NCBI GenBank assembly: GCA_902795555.1
Contig: CADBLV010000239.1
Span: forward strand, 1 to 22,532
DNA from: an uncultured Eubacteriales bacterium
GTDB lineage: Bacteria > Bacillota_A > Clostridia > Christensenellales > Aristaeellaceae
Length of the DNA stretch: 22,532 bases
Reading direction: 5' to 3'
The first letter of the stretch is position 1. Every line of letters begins with the position of its first letter. Below the pieces are notes generated by a model. That model did no database searches. It was not told the DNA's origin and saw nothing but the letters and a program-made list of their open reading frames with translations. Below are positions 13,906 through 22,532 of the stretch, piece after piece. A program made the position numbers and the translations under genes.

Positions 13906-16900
13906 ATGAGTTTTACGCACCTGCATCTACACACCGAATACAGTCTGCTAGACGGAGCCTGCCGGATTCCGGCGCTGGTGAAGCGGCTGCAGGCTCTGGG
14001 CATGTCCTCCTGCGCAGTGACAGACCATGGTGTTCTTTATGGGGCGATCGATTTTTACACGGCGATGACCGAGGCGGGCATCAAACCGATCATTGGATGC
14101 GAGGCCTATGTTTGTCCAAACCGTCTGGATAAAAGCCCCGGCGCCCGCGAAATGAGCCATTTGATTCTTCTGTGTGAAAACAATACCGGATATCAGAATC
14201 TGATGTATCTGATCAGCGAGGGCTTTCTGACCGGGTATTATTACCGTCCGCGCATTGATTATGATCTCATTCAGGCGCATCATGAGGGGCTGATCTGTCT
14301 GAGCGCCTGTCTCAGTGGCGATTTACCCAAGCTTCTGCTGAACGGTCAGGAGGAAAGCGCCAGGGCTTATGTTCGCCGTATGCAGGAACTCTTTGGACCG
14401 GATCACTTCTATATCGAGCTGATGGATCACAACCTGCGGGATGAAAAAACCGTCCTGCCCAGACTGATCTCCCTGGCCCGGGAAATGAACGTGCCGGTGG
14501 TGGCTACCAACGACTGTCACTATCTGGAAAAGAAGGATGCAGAGGCCCAGGAAGTGCTCATGTGCATCCAGACCGGAAAAACCCTCGCGGATGATCAGCG
14601 GATGCGCATGGAAACCAGTGAGCTTTACGTCAAAAGCGAAGACGAGATGCGTGCCCTGTTCAGGCATGTGCCGGACGCGATTGAGAACACGGAGAAAATT
14701 GCAAAGCGATGCAATGTCACTTTTGAATTTGGTGTCACCAGATTGCCAAGATATCCTGTGCCGGAAGGGGAGACTGCTGGCAGTATGCTTAGGCGGCTGT
14801 GCATGGAGGGGATGGCGCGACTCTATCCGGACGCCGATCCGACCGGAAACGGAATTTCGGCGCCGAACGTTTCCGCAGCTTCCGCCGATACCGCAGCAAC
14901 GAGGCAGAGTTCAGTGGCTTCTGCTCCGGACGGCGATCCTTACGCACGGCTCGAATATGAGCTCAGTACCATCGAGCGCATGGGCTATGTGGATTATTTT
15001 CTGATCGTCTGGGATTTCATCCATTATGCCAAATCCCATGAAATCATGGTAGGTCCGGGTCGGGGAAGCGGTGCCGGCTCCATCGTTGCCTATTCTCTGG
15101 GCATCACCATGCTGGATCCCCTGAAATATCAGCTTCTTTTCGAGCGGTTTCTGAATCCGGAAAGGGTGACCATGCCGGATATCGATGTGGATTTTTGCTA
15201 TGAGCGCCGCCAGGAAGTTATCGATTATGTGGCCCGCAAATATGGAGCGGATCATGTTTCTCAGATTATTACCTTCGGCACCATGGCTGCCCGGGGTGTA
15301 ATCCGGGATGTGGGAAGAGTGCTGGGGATGAGCTATCAGGAAACGGACACAGTGGCAAAGGCGGTGCCCATGGATTTAGGCATTACCCTTGAAAAAGCCC
15401 TGAACTTTTCTCCGATGCTGCGGGAGATGTATGACGGGCAGCCCCAGGTTCGGCAGCTTATTGACACAGCCATGACCCTGGAGGGGATGCCCCGGCACGC
15501 TTCCACTCATGCCGCAGGCGTACTGATCACTGGGAAACCGGTCATCGAGTTTGTGCCGCTTCAGAAAAACGACGAGGTGATTACCACCCAATACCCCATG
15601 GGCACGATTGAACGGCTGGGCCTTTTGAAAATGGATTTTCTCGGCCTTCGGACGCTCACGGTGATCCGGGACACCTTAGATATGATGCGGGAGATTGGTG
15701 TTCGGATGACTCCGGAAGAAATTCCTCTGGATGATTCGAGCGTGTATGAGATGATCAGCCGGGGTGATACGGAAGGCGTTTTTCAGATGGAAGGTGCCGG
15801 TATGACCGGTTTCCTGACCAACATGAAGCCTGCCTGCTTCGAAGATATCATTGCTGCCATCAGCCTGTATCGGCCCGGGCCTATGGATTCTATTCCTCGC
15901 TACATTGCCGGAAAGCAGAATCCCGCCTCCGTGCGCTATAAAACCGAAAAGCTTCGTCCCATCCTGGACGTGACCTACGGATGTATGGTTTATCAGGAGC
16001 AGGTGATGCAAATCGTGCGGGATCTGGCGGGATACAGCTATGGCCGCAGCGATCTGGTGCGCCGGGCAATGGCGAAAAAGAAAAAGAAAGTGATGGACGA
16101 GGAACGGGAGATTTTCGTCCACGGGATGACGGACGATACGGGGGAAGTAAAGGTGCCCGGATGTGTTCGAAACGGCGTTCCGGAGTCCGTGGCCAACGAA
16201 ATCTATGATGAGATGATCTCCTTTGCCTCCTATGCCTTCAACAAGTCCCATGCGGCTGCATACGGCGTCGTGGCAATGCAGACCGCCTGGCTCAAACGGT
16301 ATTATCCGGTTCAGTTTATGGCAGCCATGCTCAACAGCGTGTATGGGAACACAGGGAAAATCGCCGGTTACATTCAGTACTGTCGATCCCGCGATATCCC
16401 CGTCATGCCTCCGGATGTCAATCGCAGCCGATGGAAATTCACTGTTTCCCGAAACCAGGCGGGGAAGGAAGGAATTCTGTTTGGGATGGGAGCCGTCAAG
16501 AGCGTGGGGGAGAACGCCGTTCGTGAAATCATCCGGGAGCGTGAAGCAGAGGGCGATTTTCGGGATATTTTTGATTTCTGCCGTCGAATTGACCCTGCTG
16601 AGTGCAACAAGCGTGTTGTGGAAAACCTGATTCGAGCCGGCGCTTTCGATGGCCTCGGAGCGAATCGTCGCCAGATGCTGGCTGTCTTTGAGGCCGCCAT
16701 GGATGCGAATCAGCAAAGTCGCAAACGAAATGTAGCGGGACAGGTTTCCCTCTTCGATCTTTTTGACGAGGACCAGTCTGACCCCGGCTTTGATCTGCGC
16801 CAGACGCTGCCGTCCCTGCCGGATATGCCCGCAAAAATGAAGCTGCAGATGGAAAAGGAGGCGGCCGGAGTCTATATGAGTGGTCATCCTCTGGATGAGT

Positions 16901-17553
16901 ATCGGGCGATTCTCGATCAGCTGCGCTTTTCCAGCGCTGACCTGCAGGAGGAAGAGAAAGGGGAAGAAAGAAATGATTCCCTTGACGGACAGACCGTGGT
17001 ATTGGGCGGCATTCTGACGGAAGTAAAAGGAAAAGCCACAAAAAAAGGCGATTATATGGCCTTTGCAACCCTGGAAGATCTGAAAGGTCAGATAGAGTGT
17101 CTGGTCTTTCCGCGAGTTTATGAGCGCTATCAGTCCCTCCTGCAGGAGGATACGCCGGTGATCATCACGGGAAAGGTCAGTATCCGCGAGGAGGAGTCCC
17201 CAAAACTGCTTGCTGAAAAAATCACCCGGATGGAGGAATGGGAGAAAGAGAGTGACATATTCTCAGGGAAGCTGCAGGAGACTGAAATGAATGATTCTCA
17301 GCTGGCGCAGAAGGCTCCGAAAAAGCTTTTTCTGCGCCTTGAGCGGAAGGATATGGATCACGTCAGTGCGCTTCTGGCACTGGAAGCCGGCTCGGTTCCG
17401 GTCTACTTTCATCTTCCCGCGGAAAAAACAACCTTGCTCTGCCCTCGGAAATTCTGGTGTAACGGCAGTGAAACCTGTCTCGCCCGTTTACATGAGGCGC
17501 TTGGGGAAGCCAATGTTGTGATGAAGTGCAGCGACTGTGCTACAGTGCATTAA
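13906..17553 (+). CDS. dnaE: DNA polymerase III alpha subunit, DnaE
   Basis: This 1215-residue C-family polymerase begins with a PHP domain (THLHLHTEYSLLDG at residue 4; VTDHGVLYG). The catalytic palm has GPGRGSGAGS and PDIDVDF with Asp425 and Asp427, and the third acidic residue is Asp577 in KMDFLGLRTLT, matching E. coli Asp401, Asp403 and Asp555. The fingers and helix-hairpin-helix regions follow (FNKSHAAAYG; VENLIRAGAFDGLG). An OB fold lies near residues 1025-1110 (VVLGGILTEVKGKATKKGDYMAF). There is no inserted 3'-5' exonuclease, so it is DnaE and not PolC. One oddity is an Ala/Ser-rich linker at about residues 313-345, between PHP and palm. The site AAGGAGG lies just before the ATG. Bacillota often have both PolC and DnaE; this one may be the lagging-strand or primer-extending enzyme. 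Confidence 0.97.
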   Translation: MSFTHLHLHTEYSLLDGACRIPALVKRLQALGMSSCAVTDHGVLYGAIDFYTAMTEAGIKPIIGCEAYVCPNRLDKSPGAREMSHLILLCENNTGYQNLMYLISEGFLTGYYYRPRIDYDLIQAHHEGLICLSACLSGDLPKLLLNGQEESARAYVRRMQELFGPDHFYIELMDHNLRDEKTVLPRLISLAREMNVPVVATNDCHYLEKKDAEAQEVLMCIQTGKTLADDQRMRMETSELYVKSEDEMRALFRHVPDAIENTEKIAKRCNVTFEFGVTRLPRYPVPEGETAGSMLRRLCMEGMARLYPDADPTGNGISAPNVSAASADTAATRQSSVASAPDGDPYARLEYELSTIERMGYVDYFLIVWDFIHYAKSHEIMVGPGRGSGAGSIVAYSLGITMLDPLKYQLLFERFLNPERVTMPDIDVDFCYERRQEVIDYVARKYGADHVSQIITFGTMAARGVIRDVGRVLGMSYQETDTVAKAVPMDLGITLEKALNFSPMLREMYDGQPQVRQLIDTAMTLEGMPRHASTHAAGVLITGKPVIEFVPLQKNDEVITTQYPMGTIERLGLLKMDFLGLRTLTVIRDTLDMMREIGVRMTPEEIPLDDSSVYEMISRGDTEGVFQMEGAGMTGFLTNMKPACFEDIIAAISLYRPGPMDSIPRYIAGKQNPASVRYKTEKLRPILDVTYGCMVYQEQVMQIVRDLAGYSYGRSDLVRRAMAKKKKKVMDEEREIFVHGMTDDTGEVKVPGCVRNGVPESVANEIYDEMISFASYAFNKSHAAAYGVVAMQTAWLKRYYPVQFMAAMLNSVYGNTGKIAGYIQYCRSRDIPVMPPDVNRSRWKFTVSRNQAGKEGILFGMGAVKSVGENAVREIIREREAEGDFRDIFDFCRRIDPAECNKRVVENLIRAGAFDGLGANRRQMLAVFEAAMDANQQSRKRNVAGQVSLFDLFDEDQSDPGFDLRQTLPSLPDMPAKMKLQMEKEAAGVYMSGHPLDEYRAILDQLRFSSADLQEEEKGEERNDSLDGQTVVLGGILTEVKGKATKKGDYMAFATLEDLKGQIECLVFPRVYERYQSLLQEDTPVIITGKVSIREEESPKLLAEKITRMEEWEKESDIFSGKLQETEMNDSQLAQKAPKKLFLRLERKDMDHVSALLALEAGSVPVYFHLPAEKTTLLCPRKFWCNGSETCLARLHEALGEANVVMKCSDCATVH

Positions 17554-17570
17554 CATAAAGGAGATCTGAT

Positions 17571-17636
17571 TTGTTCACGATTCGCAACCGCGGGAACAAA
17601 ACCGGAATCGTCAGCCGGACAGAATGCCAGATGTGA
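17571..17636 (+). CDS. Possible tiny ORF with TTG start and good ribosome site
   Basis: In the 111-base gap after dnaE, AAAGGAGAT (17558-17566) is followed by TTG at 17571 and a 21-codon frame ending in TGA at 17636. It would encode FTIRNRGNKTGIVSR-like sequence with no recognisable motif. The inverted repeat TTTGTTC/GAACAAA (17570-17576 and 17594-17600) overlaps its start and could mask it. It may be a leader peptide, a relic of a lost gene, or chance. Confidence 0.2.
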   Translation: MFTIRNRGNKTGIVSRTECQM

Positions 17637-17664
17637 ACCCGTAGTGTGCAGAGGGGGGAACTCC

Positions 17665-18615
17665 ATGATTACGTTTGAACGGGTATCGAAAAAGTATGGT
17701 CCGGTGGAAGCGCTGAAGGAGGTCTCCTTCCGCATTCCGCCGGGTGGAATCACCGGACTTCTTGGCAGAAACGCTGCCGGAAAAAGTACGGCGCTCAATC
17801 TGATGACCGGCTATTTTTCCCCAACCTCCGGTACTGTTATGATCGGCGAAAAAAACATGGCCTTGGAGCCCGCGGCCTGTAAACGCATGATTGGCTACCT
17901 GCCGGAAAAGCCGCCTCTCTATGACGAAATGACGGTGGAGGAATATCTGCGTTTTGTCTGCGAGCTTCGGGAAGTGCTTCCCCGGGCAATCTCTGCTCAT
18001 GTGGCAGAAATCATGACGCTCTGTGCGGTCACGGATATGCGGTCCCGCATCCTCGGACATCTCAGCCGGGGATATCGTCAGAGGGTGGGAATTGCCCAGG
18101 CGCTCTGCGGCAGTCCGGACATCCTGATCCTTGATGAGCCAACCGCGGGTTTGGATCCCGGGCAGACCGCTGAAATACGCCGACTGATCCGGCTCCTGGG
18201 CAGAGATCGAACCGTGGTTTTTTCCAGTCATATCCTTTCGGAAGTCCAGCAGCTTTGTGATCGGGCGATCATCCTGAAAGAAGGCCGCTTCATCCGGATG
18301 GTTCATCTGAGCGAAGGAGCTGAGGAGCAACAGGACGTGTTTCGCCTTCGCCTGGTGGCTGCAGGGCCCCTGTCGCGCCTTCAGCCTGCTCTTCAGGCTA
18401 TCCCGTGCGTCCTGAGCACGGAGAACATTTCTCAAATCTCATCTCAGCCTGACACACAATCCGCAACGATGATTCTCCTCTGCCGTCGAAAGGACGAATC
18501 CGGCCTCGCGGAGGATCAGATTTTCCGGGCCTGTGCAGCCCTGAACATGCCCATTCGTCACCTTTCGGAAGAAGCGGAAACCCTGGAATCCATTTTCCTT
18601 CGCGAGACGGAGTGA
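17665..18615 (+). CDS. ABC transporter ATP-binding protein, GldA-like
   Basis: The ATG at 17665 follows GAGGGGGG at 17651-17658; a GTG at 17644 would lie upstream of that site. The 316-residue ATPase has Walker A GRNAAGKST (34-42), with Ala-Ala where Gly-Ala is usual, signature LSRGYRQRVGIAQAL, Walker B ILILDEPTAGLDP and switch SSHILSEV. The LSRGYRQR form is common in the GldA/CcmA branch of ABC-2 ATPases. About 90 C-terminal residues form the usual regulatory extension. It starts the operon with the permease/GldG fusion and the DUF4340 protein. In gliding Bacteroidetes, related GldA-GldF-GldG proteins support motility, but in Clostridia such sets have no settled role. Confidence 0.88.
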   Translation: MITFERVSKKYGPVEALKEVSFRIPPGGITGLLGRNAAGKSTALNLMTGYFSPTSGTVMIGEKNMALEPAACKRMIGYLPEKPPLYDEMTVEEYLRFVCELREVLPRAISAHVAEIMTLCAVTDMRSRILGHLSRGYRQRVGIAQALCGSPDILILDEPTAGLDPGQTAEIRRLIRLLGRDRTVVFSSHILSEVQQLCDRAIILKEGRFIRMVHLSEGAEEQQDVFRLRLVAAGPLSRLQPALQAIPCVLSTENISQISSQPDTQSATMILLCRRKDESGLAEDQIFRACAALNMPIRHLSEEAETLESIFLRETE

Positions 18616-18636
18616 AGCCATGAAAGGAGGAACACC

Positions 18637-20796
18637 ATGAAAGCGATATGGAAACGAGAGATTCGCGGGTATTTTTATACTCCCGTGGGTTATGTTTACA
18701 TGGGCGTCTTTCTGGCGATTTCGTCTCTGCTTTTCTTCCTGTCGATTCTGCGCCAGCGCAGCGGCGATCTTCCCGCGTTTATCGGAGAAATGAGCTATCT
18801 CTGGATGCTCCTGTGTCCATTGCTCACGATGCGCCTTCTGGCGGAAGAGAAACAGAAACAGACAGATCAGCTTCTTTTCACAAGTCCCGTCTCTGTTCAT
18901 GCCATCGTGCTGGGCAAGTATTTTGCCGCGATCACCGTTCTGTTTACGACCGCGGTGCTGACCGGGCTGTATGCCCTGGTGGTGGCAATCTACGGACGGG
19001 TGTACCTCTCAGAGCTTGCTGTGAACTACCTTGGGTTCCTGATGCAGGGCGTTGCCTTCGCTGCGATGGATTTGTTTATGAGCGCCTGCGCTTCCTCGCC
19101 CGCGGTAGCTGCAGCCCTGGCCTTTGGCGCGAATTTTTTCGTCTGGGTTCTTGATCTGATAGAGAATGCGGTTCATGTCGAATGGATTGCCGCTATCCTC
19201 CGTTTTTTCGGATTATACAGCCGGAACGAGCCCTTCCTCATGGGTCAGTTCAGTTTTGCGGGTCTGCTTTTTGATCTGTGCTTTGCGGTCGTTTTTCTCC
19301 TCTTCACCATTTCCCGCCTGAATAGCCGGTATCATTCTGACCGGCTCATTCATCATGGGGCTCAAATCAAGGCGGCTCGCCCAGCCATTCTTCGAAAACT
19401 TCTGACTTTCGTGACTGCGATCGTTCTTTTCTCTCTCTGTGCCGGTGTGGATGTTCTGGAAAAGAAAAATGGATGGCGTCGGGATTATTCCTTCAATGCC
19501 ATTGCCACGCAAAGCCCTGAAACCGTCCAGATTCTTTCCGATCTTTCCCGTCCTGTGCACATATGGGCGCTTTTCCGCAAAGGAGATGAGGATGCTCCTC
19601 TCCTGGAGCTGCTTGACCGATATACCGCGGCCAGCTCGTACATTTCCTGGGAACAGGTGGATCCCAGCCTGAATCCCGCCCTGATCTCCCGCTTTTCAAC
19701 CGATATGCTCATTCCTTCCGAAAACTCTCTCATCGTTTTCTGCGAGGAAACCGGCCGTTTCCGTGTTCTGGGCCCGGAGGACTTTGTCAGCCTCAGCATG
19801 GATTCGGAAACCGGAAATTACACCTGGGCCGGATGGACCTATGAACGAAGCATAACCGGAGCCATTCGCGCGGTTTCTCTTGATCGGGTTCCCCGGGTCG
19901 TGATTCTTCAGGGGCATGGAGAGCTGGACGGAGAAACCACGGAATCTTTCGCTTCCCTCCTTTCCGACAATCAGTATGATGTGTCATTTCTCACGCTTTC
20001 CTCCGGGGAACAGTTAGATCCATCCGATCTGATCGTGTTTTTCAGCCCCCTCCGGGATCTTTCCGAGAGCGAATTCACCATCCTTTCGGATTTTGCTGCC
20101 CATGGAGGCAGTTTTCTCTTCACCTGTGACTATGCTGATCCCCTGAAAGACATGCCCAGATACACCTCTCTCCTGCGGCTCTACGGGTTTGTTCCCAGGG
20201 AGGGGATCGTTGTGGCGGATCCTGCGGCATCGGAAACCTATTACAATGGCATGACGATTTATCTGCTTCCGGAGATGTGCTCGACCGATATTACCCTGGA
20301 TCTCCTTGCCTCCGGCGCTAACACCCTCCTTCTTCCGGGAACCAGGGCCTTTGAAGCTCCGCAGGAAGGGGACCGCAATCTTACGACTGCCGTCGTTCTC
20401 CAAAGCGGGGAAGGGGCATATCTGAAGGATCTTGATTCCCAGTCCATCAGTCTGGCCCGGGAAGAAAATGATCCTGCAGGCCCATTCTCCCTGGCTCTGG
20501 AGGCCCGCAGAATCACGGCGGAGGGTTATCTCTCCCGGGCGTTTATTCTGGGGTGTTCCGCTGCCTTTACCGAACCGCAGATCTGGTCCATGACCGACAC
20601 GCGGGAATTCATCGTCCGGGTGATGGAGTTTCTGCTTTCTCTGGACGCCAGCGATCTGAACATTCTGGCCAGGGACGCGTTGCGCCCCGGTCTTTCACCG
20701 AACAGTACCTCTCTGGGTTCTGTCCTTGTTGCAGTGCTACCCTCGCTGGTAATCCTGGCGGCCCTGCTGATTCTGATCCCCAGAAGAAGAAAATGA
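18637..20796 (+). CDS. ABC-2 permease fused to GldG-like extracytoplasmic domain
   Basis: The 719-residue product joins two parts. Residues about 1-235 are an ABC-2 permease with six predicted membrane segments (opening MKAIWKREIRGYFYTPVGYV). From about residue 250 a seventh segment (LLTFVTAIVLFSLCAGVDVL) leads to a GldG/ABC_transp_aux-type domain of about 410 residues (YSFNAIATQSPETVQILSDL; VVILQGHGELDG; DLIVFFSPLRDLSESE), and a last segment before the C-terminal RRRK. In Flavobacterium GldF and GldG are separate proteins; here they are fused. The site AAAGGAGGAAC lies directly before the ATG, 21 bases after the ATPase stop. The complex would bring a large domain to the outer face, but its cargo is unknown. 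Confidence 0.85.
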   Translation: MKAIWKREIRGYFYTPVGYVYMGVFLAISSLLFFLSILRQRSGDLPAFIGEMSYLWMLLCPLLTMRLLAEEKQKQTDQLLFTSPVSVHAIVLGKYFAAITVLFTTAVLTGLYALVVAIYGRVYLSELAVNYLGFLMQGVAFAAMDLFMSACASSPAVAAALAFGANFFVWVLDLIENAVHVEWIAAILRFFGLYSRNEPFLMGQFSFAGLLFDLCFAVVFLLFTISRLNSRYHSDRLIHHGAQIKAARPAILRKLLTFVTAIVLFSLCAGVDVLEKKNGWRRDYSFNAIATQSPETVQILSDLSRPVHIWALFRKGDEDAPLLELLDRYTAASSYISWEQVDPSLNPALISRFSTDMLIPSENSLIVFCEETGRFRVLGPEDFVSLSMDSETGNYTWAGWTYERSITGAIRAVSLDRVPRVVILQGHGELDGETTESFASLLSDNQYDVSFLTLSSGEQLDPSDLIVFFSPLRDLSESEFTILSDFAAHGGSFLFTCDYADPLKDMPRYTSLLRLYGFVPREGIVVADPAASETYYNGMTIYLLPEMCSTDITLDLLASGANTLLLPGTRAFEAPQEGDRNLTTAVVLQSGEGAYLKDLDSQSISLAREENDPAGPFSLALEARRITAEGYLSRAFILGCSAAFTEPQIWSMTDTREFIVRVMEFLLSLDASDLNILARDALRPGLSPNSTSLGSVLVAVLPSLVILAALLILIPRRRK

Positions 20797-20870
20797 ATCG
20801 GGCGGGGAAGATGAACAGGGTGCGGAGACTGTGCGGAACCGTACGATCGGGGAAAGGTGGACTGTAACGC

Positions 20871-21254
20871 ATGCAGAAGGTTGAAAGGAAAAAACGAAAG
20901 TCCGATGTTTTGCGGGGACAATCGGGAACCGACCGATCGTCAGCGCGGCGCAGGCGGAAATGGCCATGGGTCCTTTTCGGGCTTCTCGCTGCAGCAATCC
21001 TCCTGATTTTTCTGATCCTTCCTCTTCTGTCCCGTTCCGGGCAGGAAACGGAAACGCATCCGGACCGATCCTCCGGCGGGATTCTCTTCTCCCGATCTCC
21101 GGAGGAGATCTCACGGATTCAAATCACCCGTCGCAATGGGGAGACCTGGGAGGTGGAGCGGGAAAATGAGGCCCTTTTCCCGGCGGGTCAGCGTTCCTGG
21201 CAGGTGGATTCTTCCCTGGGCGATCCGTTGCAGGATTCTGTCACCTATCTTTAG
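20871..21254 (+). pseudogene. DUF4340 membrane-anchored protein, N-terminal piece before an in-frame amber codon
   Basis: These 127 codons hold a basic cytoplasmic tail (RKKRK, RRRRK), a membrane anchor at about residues 31-53 (WPWVLFGLLAAAILLIFLIL), and the first part of a DUF4340 domain (EEISRIQITRRNGETWEVER). The TAG at 21252-21254 is followed in the same frame by YEDILSENW, GLNPDDFGLSNPRVI and on into the main ORF without a gap, so the gene was originally continuous. The whole frame 20871-22508 would encode 545 residues. The site AAAGGTGGA lies upstream. DUF4340 proteins often follow GldG-like fusions in Clostridia. Either the gene is broken, the base is a read error, or the codon is read through. 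Confidence 0.75.
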
Positions 21255-22508
21255 TATGAAGACATTCTCTCTGAAAACTGGACTGCCGACGGACTCAATC
21301 CTGATGATTTCGGTCTGTCCAATCCACGGGTCATCGCTGAAGTGACGTTCACGGACGGTCAGACCCTTACGATCAGGATTGGGGATTCGGTTCCCGGCCT
21401 GGATGTATCCTGGGCCTATATGACTGTGTCCGGAGATTCGAGGCTTTACGCCGTTTCAGAAGCGATCGTCCGCGATCTGGATGTGGAAGAGGCACTGCTT
21501 CACCCTGTTGTCCAGCCGGTCATCCTTGCTGCCCTGCTTGATCGGATCACGATCCTGAACGAAGCCGGCGCCCCTTCCGCTGAATGGGTTCTCAAGGGAG
21601 AAATCACCAGTCCCGGGGCGGGGGAGTCCTGGTTTCTCACATCTCCCCTCCGCTATCCTGCCGATTCGGACAGGATCCGTTCTCTGAAGGAGTCTGCGGC
21701 GAATTTTCGCCTGGGCGCCTGGTTTGGTCCGGCTACGCCGGAAAATCTCCGGTCCACCGGCCTGACCAACCCTCGGGCGACTCTTGTCTTTCATATGGCG
21801 GAAGGCTCTACGGGGGCCGTTTCCGACCTCGGGGTTTATGACGTCCAAGACTGGCCGGAGCGCACCGTTACGGTATTCCTCGGCGATTCTCGGGATGAAA
21901 ATGCTTCCTACATGCGGTATGAAGAGGAAATCTATGTGGTAAACCGGATCGCCTGGGCCCCTTTTACCGATCTGAATCCGCTGGACACTGTGGCCCGATA
22001 TCCCGTCTCTGTTCCGCTCACAAGTCTTGCTGAACTTCGGCTGGAAGAATCCGGTGAAACCACTGTTTATACCATTCAGACTGCTCAGGTCGCCCCGGAC
22101 GGTCAGACGACGGGCCTGTCTGCAGCCGACACAGCGGAGCGTTCTTCTTCCGCATCCTCTGCGTCCTCCGATTCGGAAGAAACGGGTTCAGCTTTCATTG
22201 TTCTGAAAAATGGGGAGCCTATTTCCGCTGAGGCTTTCGAAGCAGCCTATGACCGGCTGCTGACCGTGACAGTCAGCGGCTTGCTTCCGGAGGAATACAG
22301 AGCTTCCCATGCGTCCTCTGAATCCGTTGTTCAGTCGGATTCAGATATCCTTTCGCAGGCAGTGATAAAAAAATATACGTTTCAAACCGTAAACGGTGAA
22401 ACGCATACATTGGCTTTCTGGCCATTTGACGCCATGCACGAGGGACTGACACAGGATGGATGTACCCTTTTTTACCTGATCAAAGACGGGATGACTCCCC
22501 TGCCGTAA
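21255..22508 (+). pseudogene. DUF4340 protein, C-terminal piece after the amber codon
   Basis: The frame continues directly from the N-terminal piece, starting TATGAAGAC and closing with TAA. It has the DUF4340 signature GLSNPRV, TFTDGQTLTIRIGD and SRLYAVSEAI, then a repeat of the same fold (GAWFGPATPENLRSTGLTNPRATLVFHMAEGS with a following VFLGDSR). A Ser-rich linker (TAERSSSASSASSDSEETGS) comes near the end. An internal GTG at 21342 could start a shorter protein, but it has no ribosome site and would lack the membrane anchor. This piece shows no further frame breaks, which argues that loss is very recent or that the stop is not always effective. It would act outside the membrane beside the GldG-like domain. 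Confidence 0.75.
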
Positions 22509-22532
22509 CGCGGGAAGAAGAAATCAGGGTTC

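Overview
The window reads as chromosomal DNA of an anaerobic, low-to-mid GC Gram-positive bacterium, most likely an uncultured member of the Clostridia (Bacillota). Supporting signs are strong AAGGAGG-type ribosome binding sites, a System II (CcsB/CcsA) cytochrome c assembly pair, a Firmicutes-type NHLP peptide exporter, and short hydrophobic signal peptides. All genes lie on the plus strand. The genus cannot be fixed from the sequence.

Region 1 (1-6083) is a respiratory block. It opens inside the C-terminal end of an ammonia-forming cytochrome c nitrite reductase (NrfA) that carries an unusual nine-unit repeat tail. ccsB (resB) and ccsA (resC) follow in the same operon and would attach haem to NrfA. 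After a strong promoter comes an exported FAD-dependent reductase of the fumarate/urocanate reductase type with two flavinylation domains, closed by a clear terminator. Together these suggest alternative electron acceptors used outside the membrane.

Region 2 (6084-12301) is a peptide export locus: a promoter, a very short HlyD-like NHLM secretion protein, a C39 peptidase/ABC exporter, a second NHLP-type permease/ATPase, a 65-residue peptide with a double-alanine variant of the double-glycine leader, and an ECF-type sigma factor whose GTG start overlaps the peptide stop codon. Two copies of a roughly 110-nt structured element, not recognised as a known family, lie in it: one before the peptidase/exporter, one after the sigma factor. 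The second copy runs into an intrinsic terminator. No modification enzyme is visible. This is the best candidate for an undescribed system: a peptide made with, and perhaps controlling or controlled by, its own sigma factor.

Region 3 (12302-13896) has two exported proteins, one with a DUF6273-like domain and one unknown.

Region 4 (13906-17553) is dnaE, the DNA polymerase III alpha subunit.

Region 5 (17554-22532) is an ABC system of the gliding-auxiliary type: an ATPase, a permease fused to a GldG-like domain, and a DUF4340 membrane-anchored protein interrupted by one in-frame amber codon.

No tRNA, rRNA, CRISPR array, insertion sequence or phage gene was seen. No gene-free stretch exceeds 300 bases; the longest is 12111-12338, holding the second structured element and a terminator. 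Domain, motif and RNA assignments were made by eye and are not database results.
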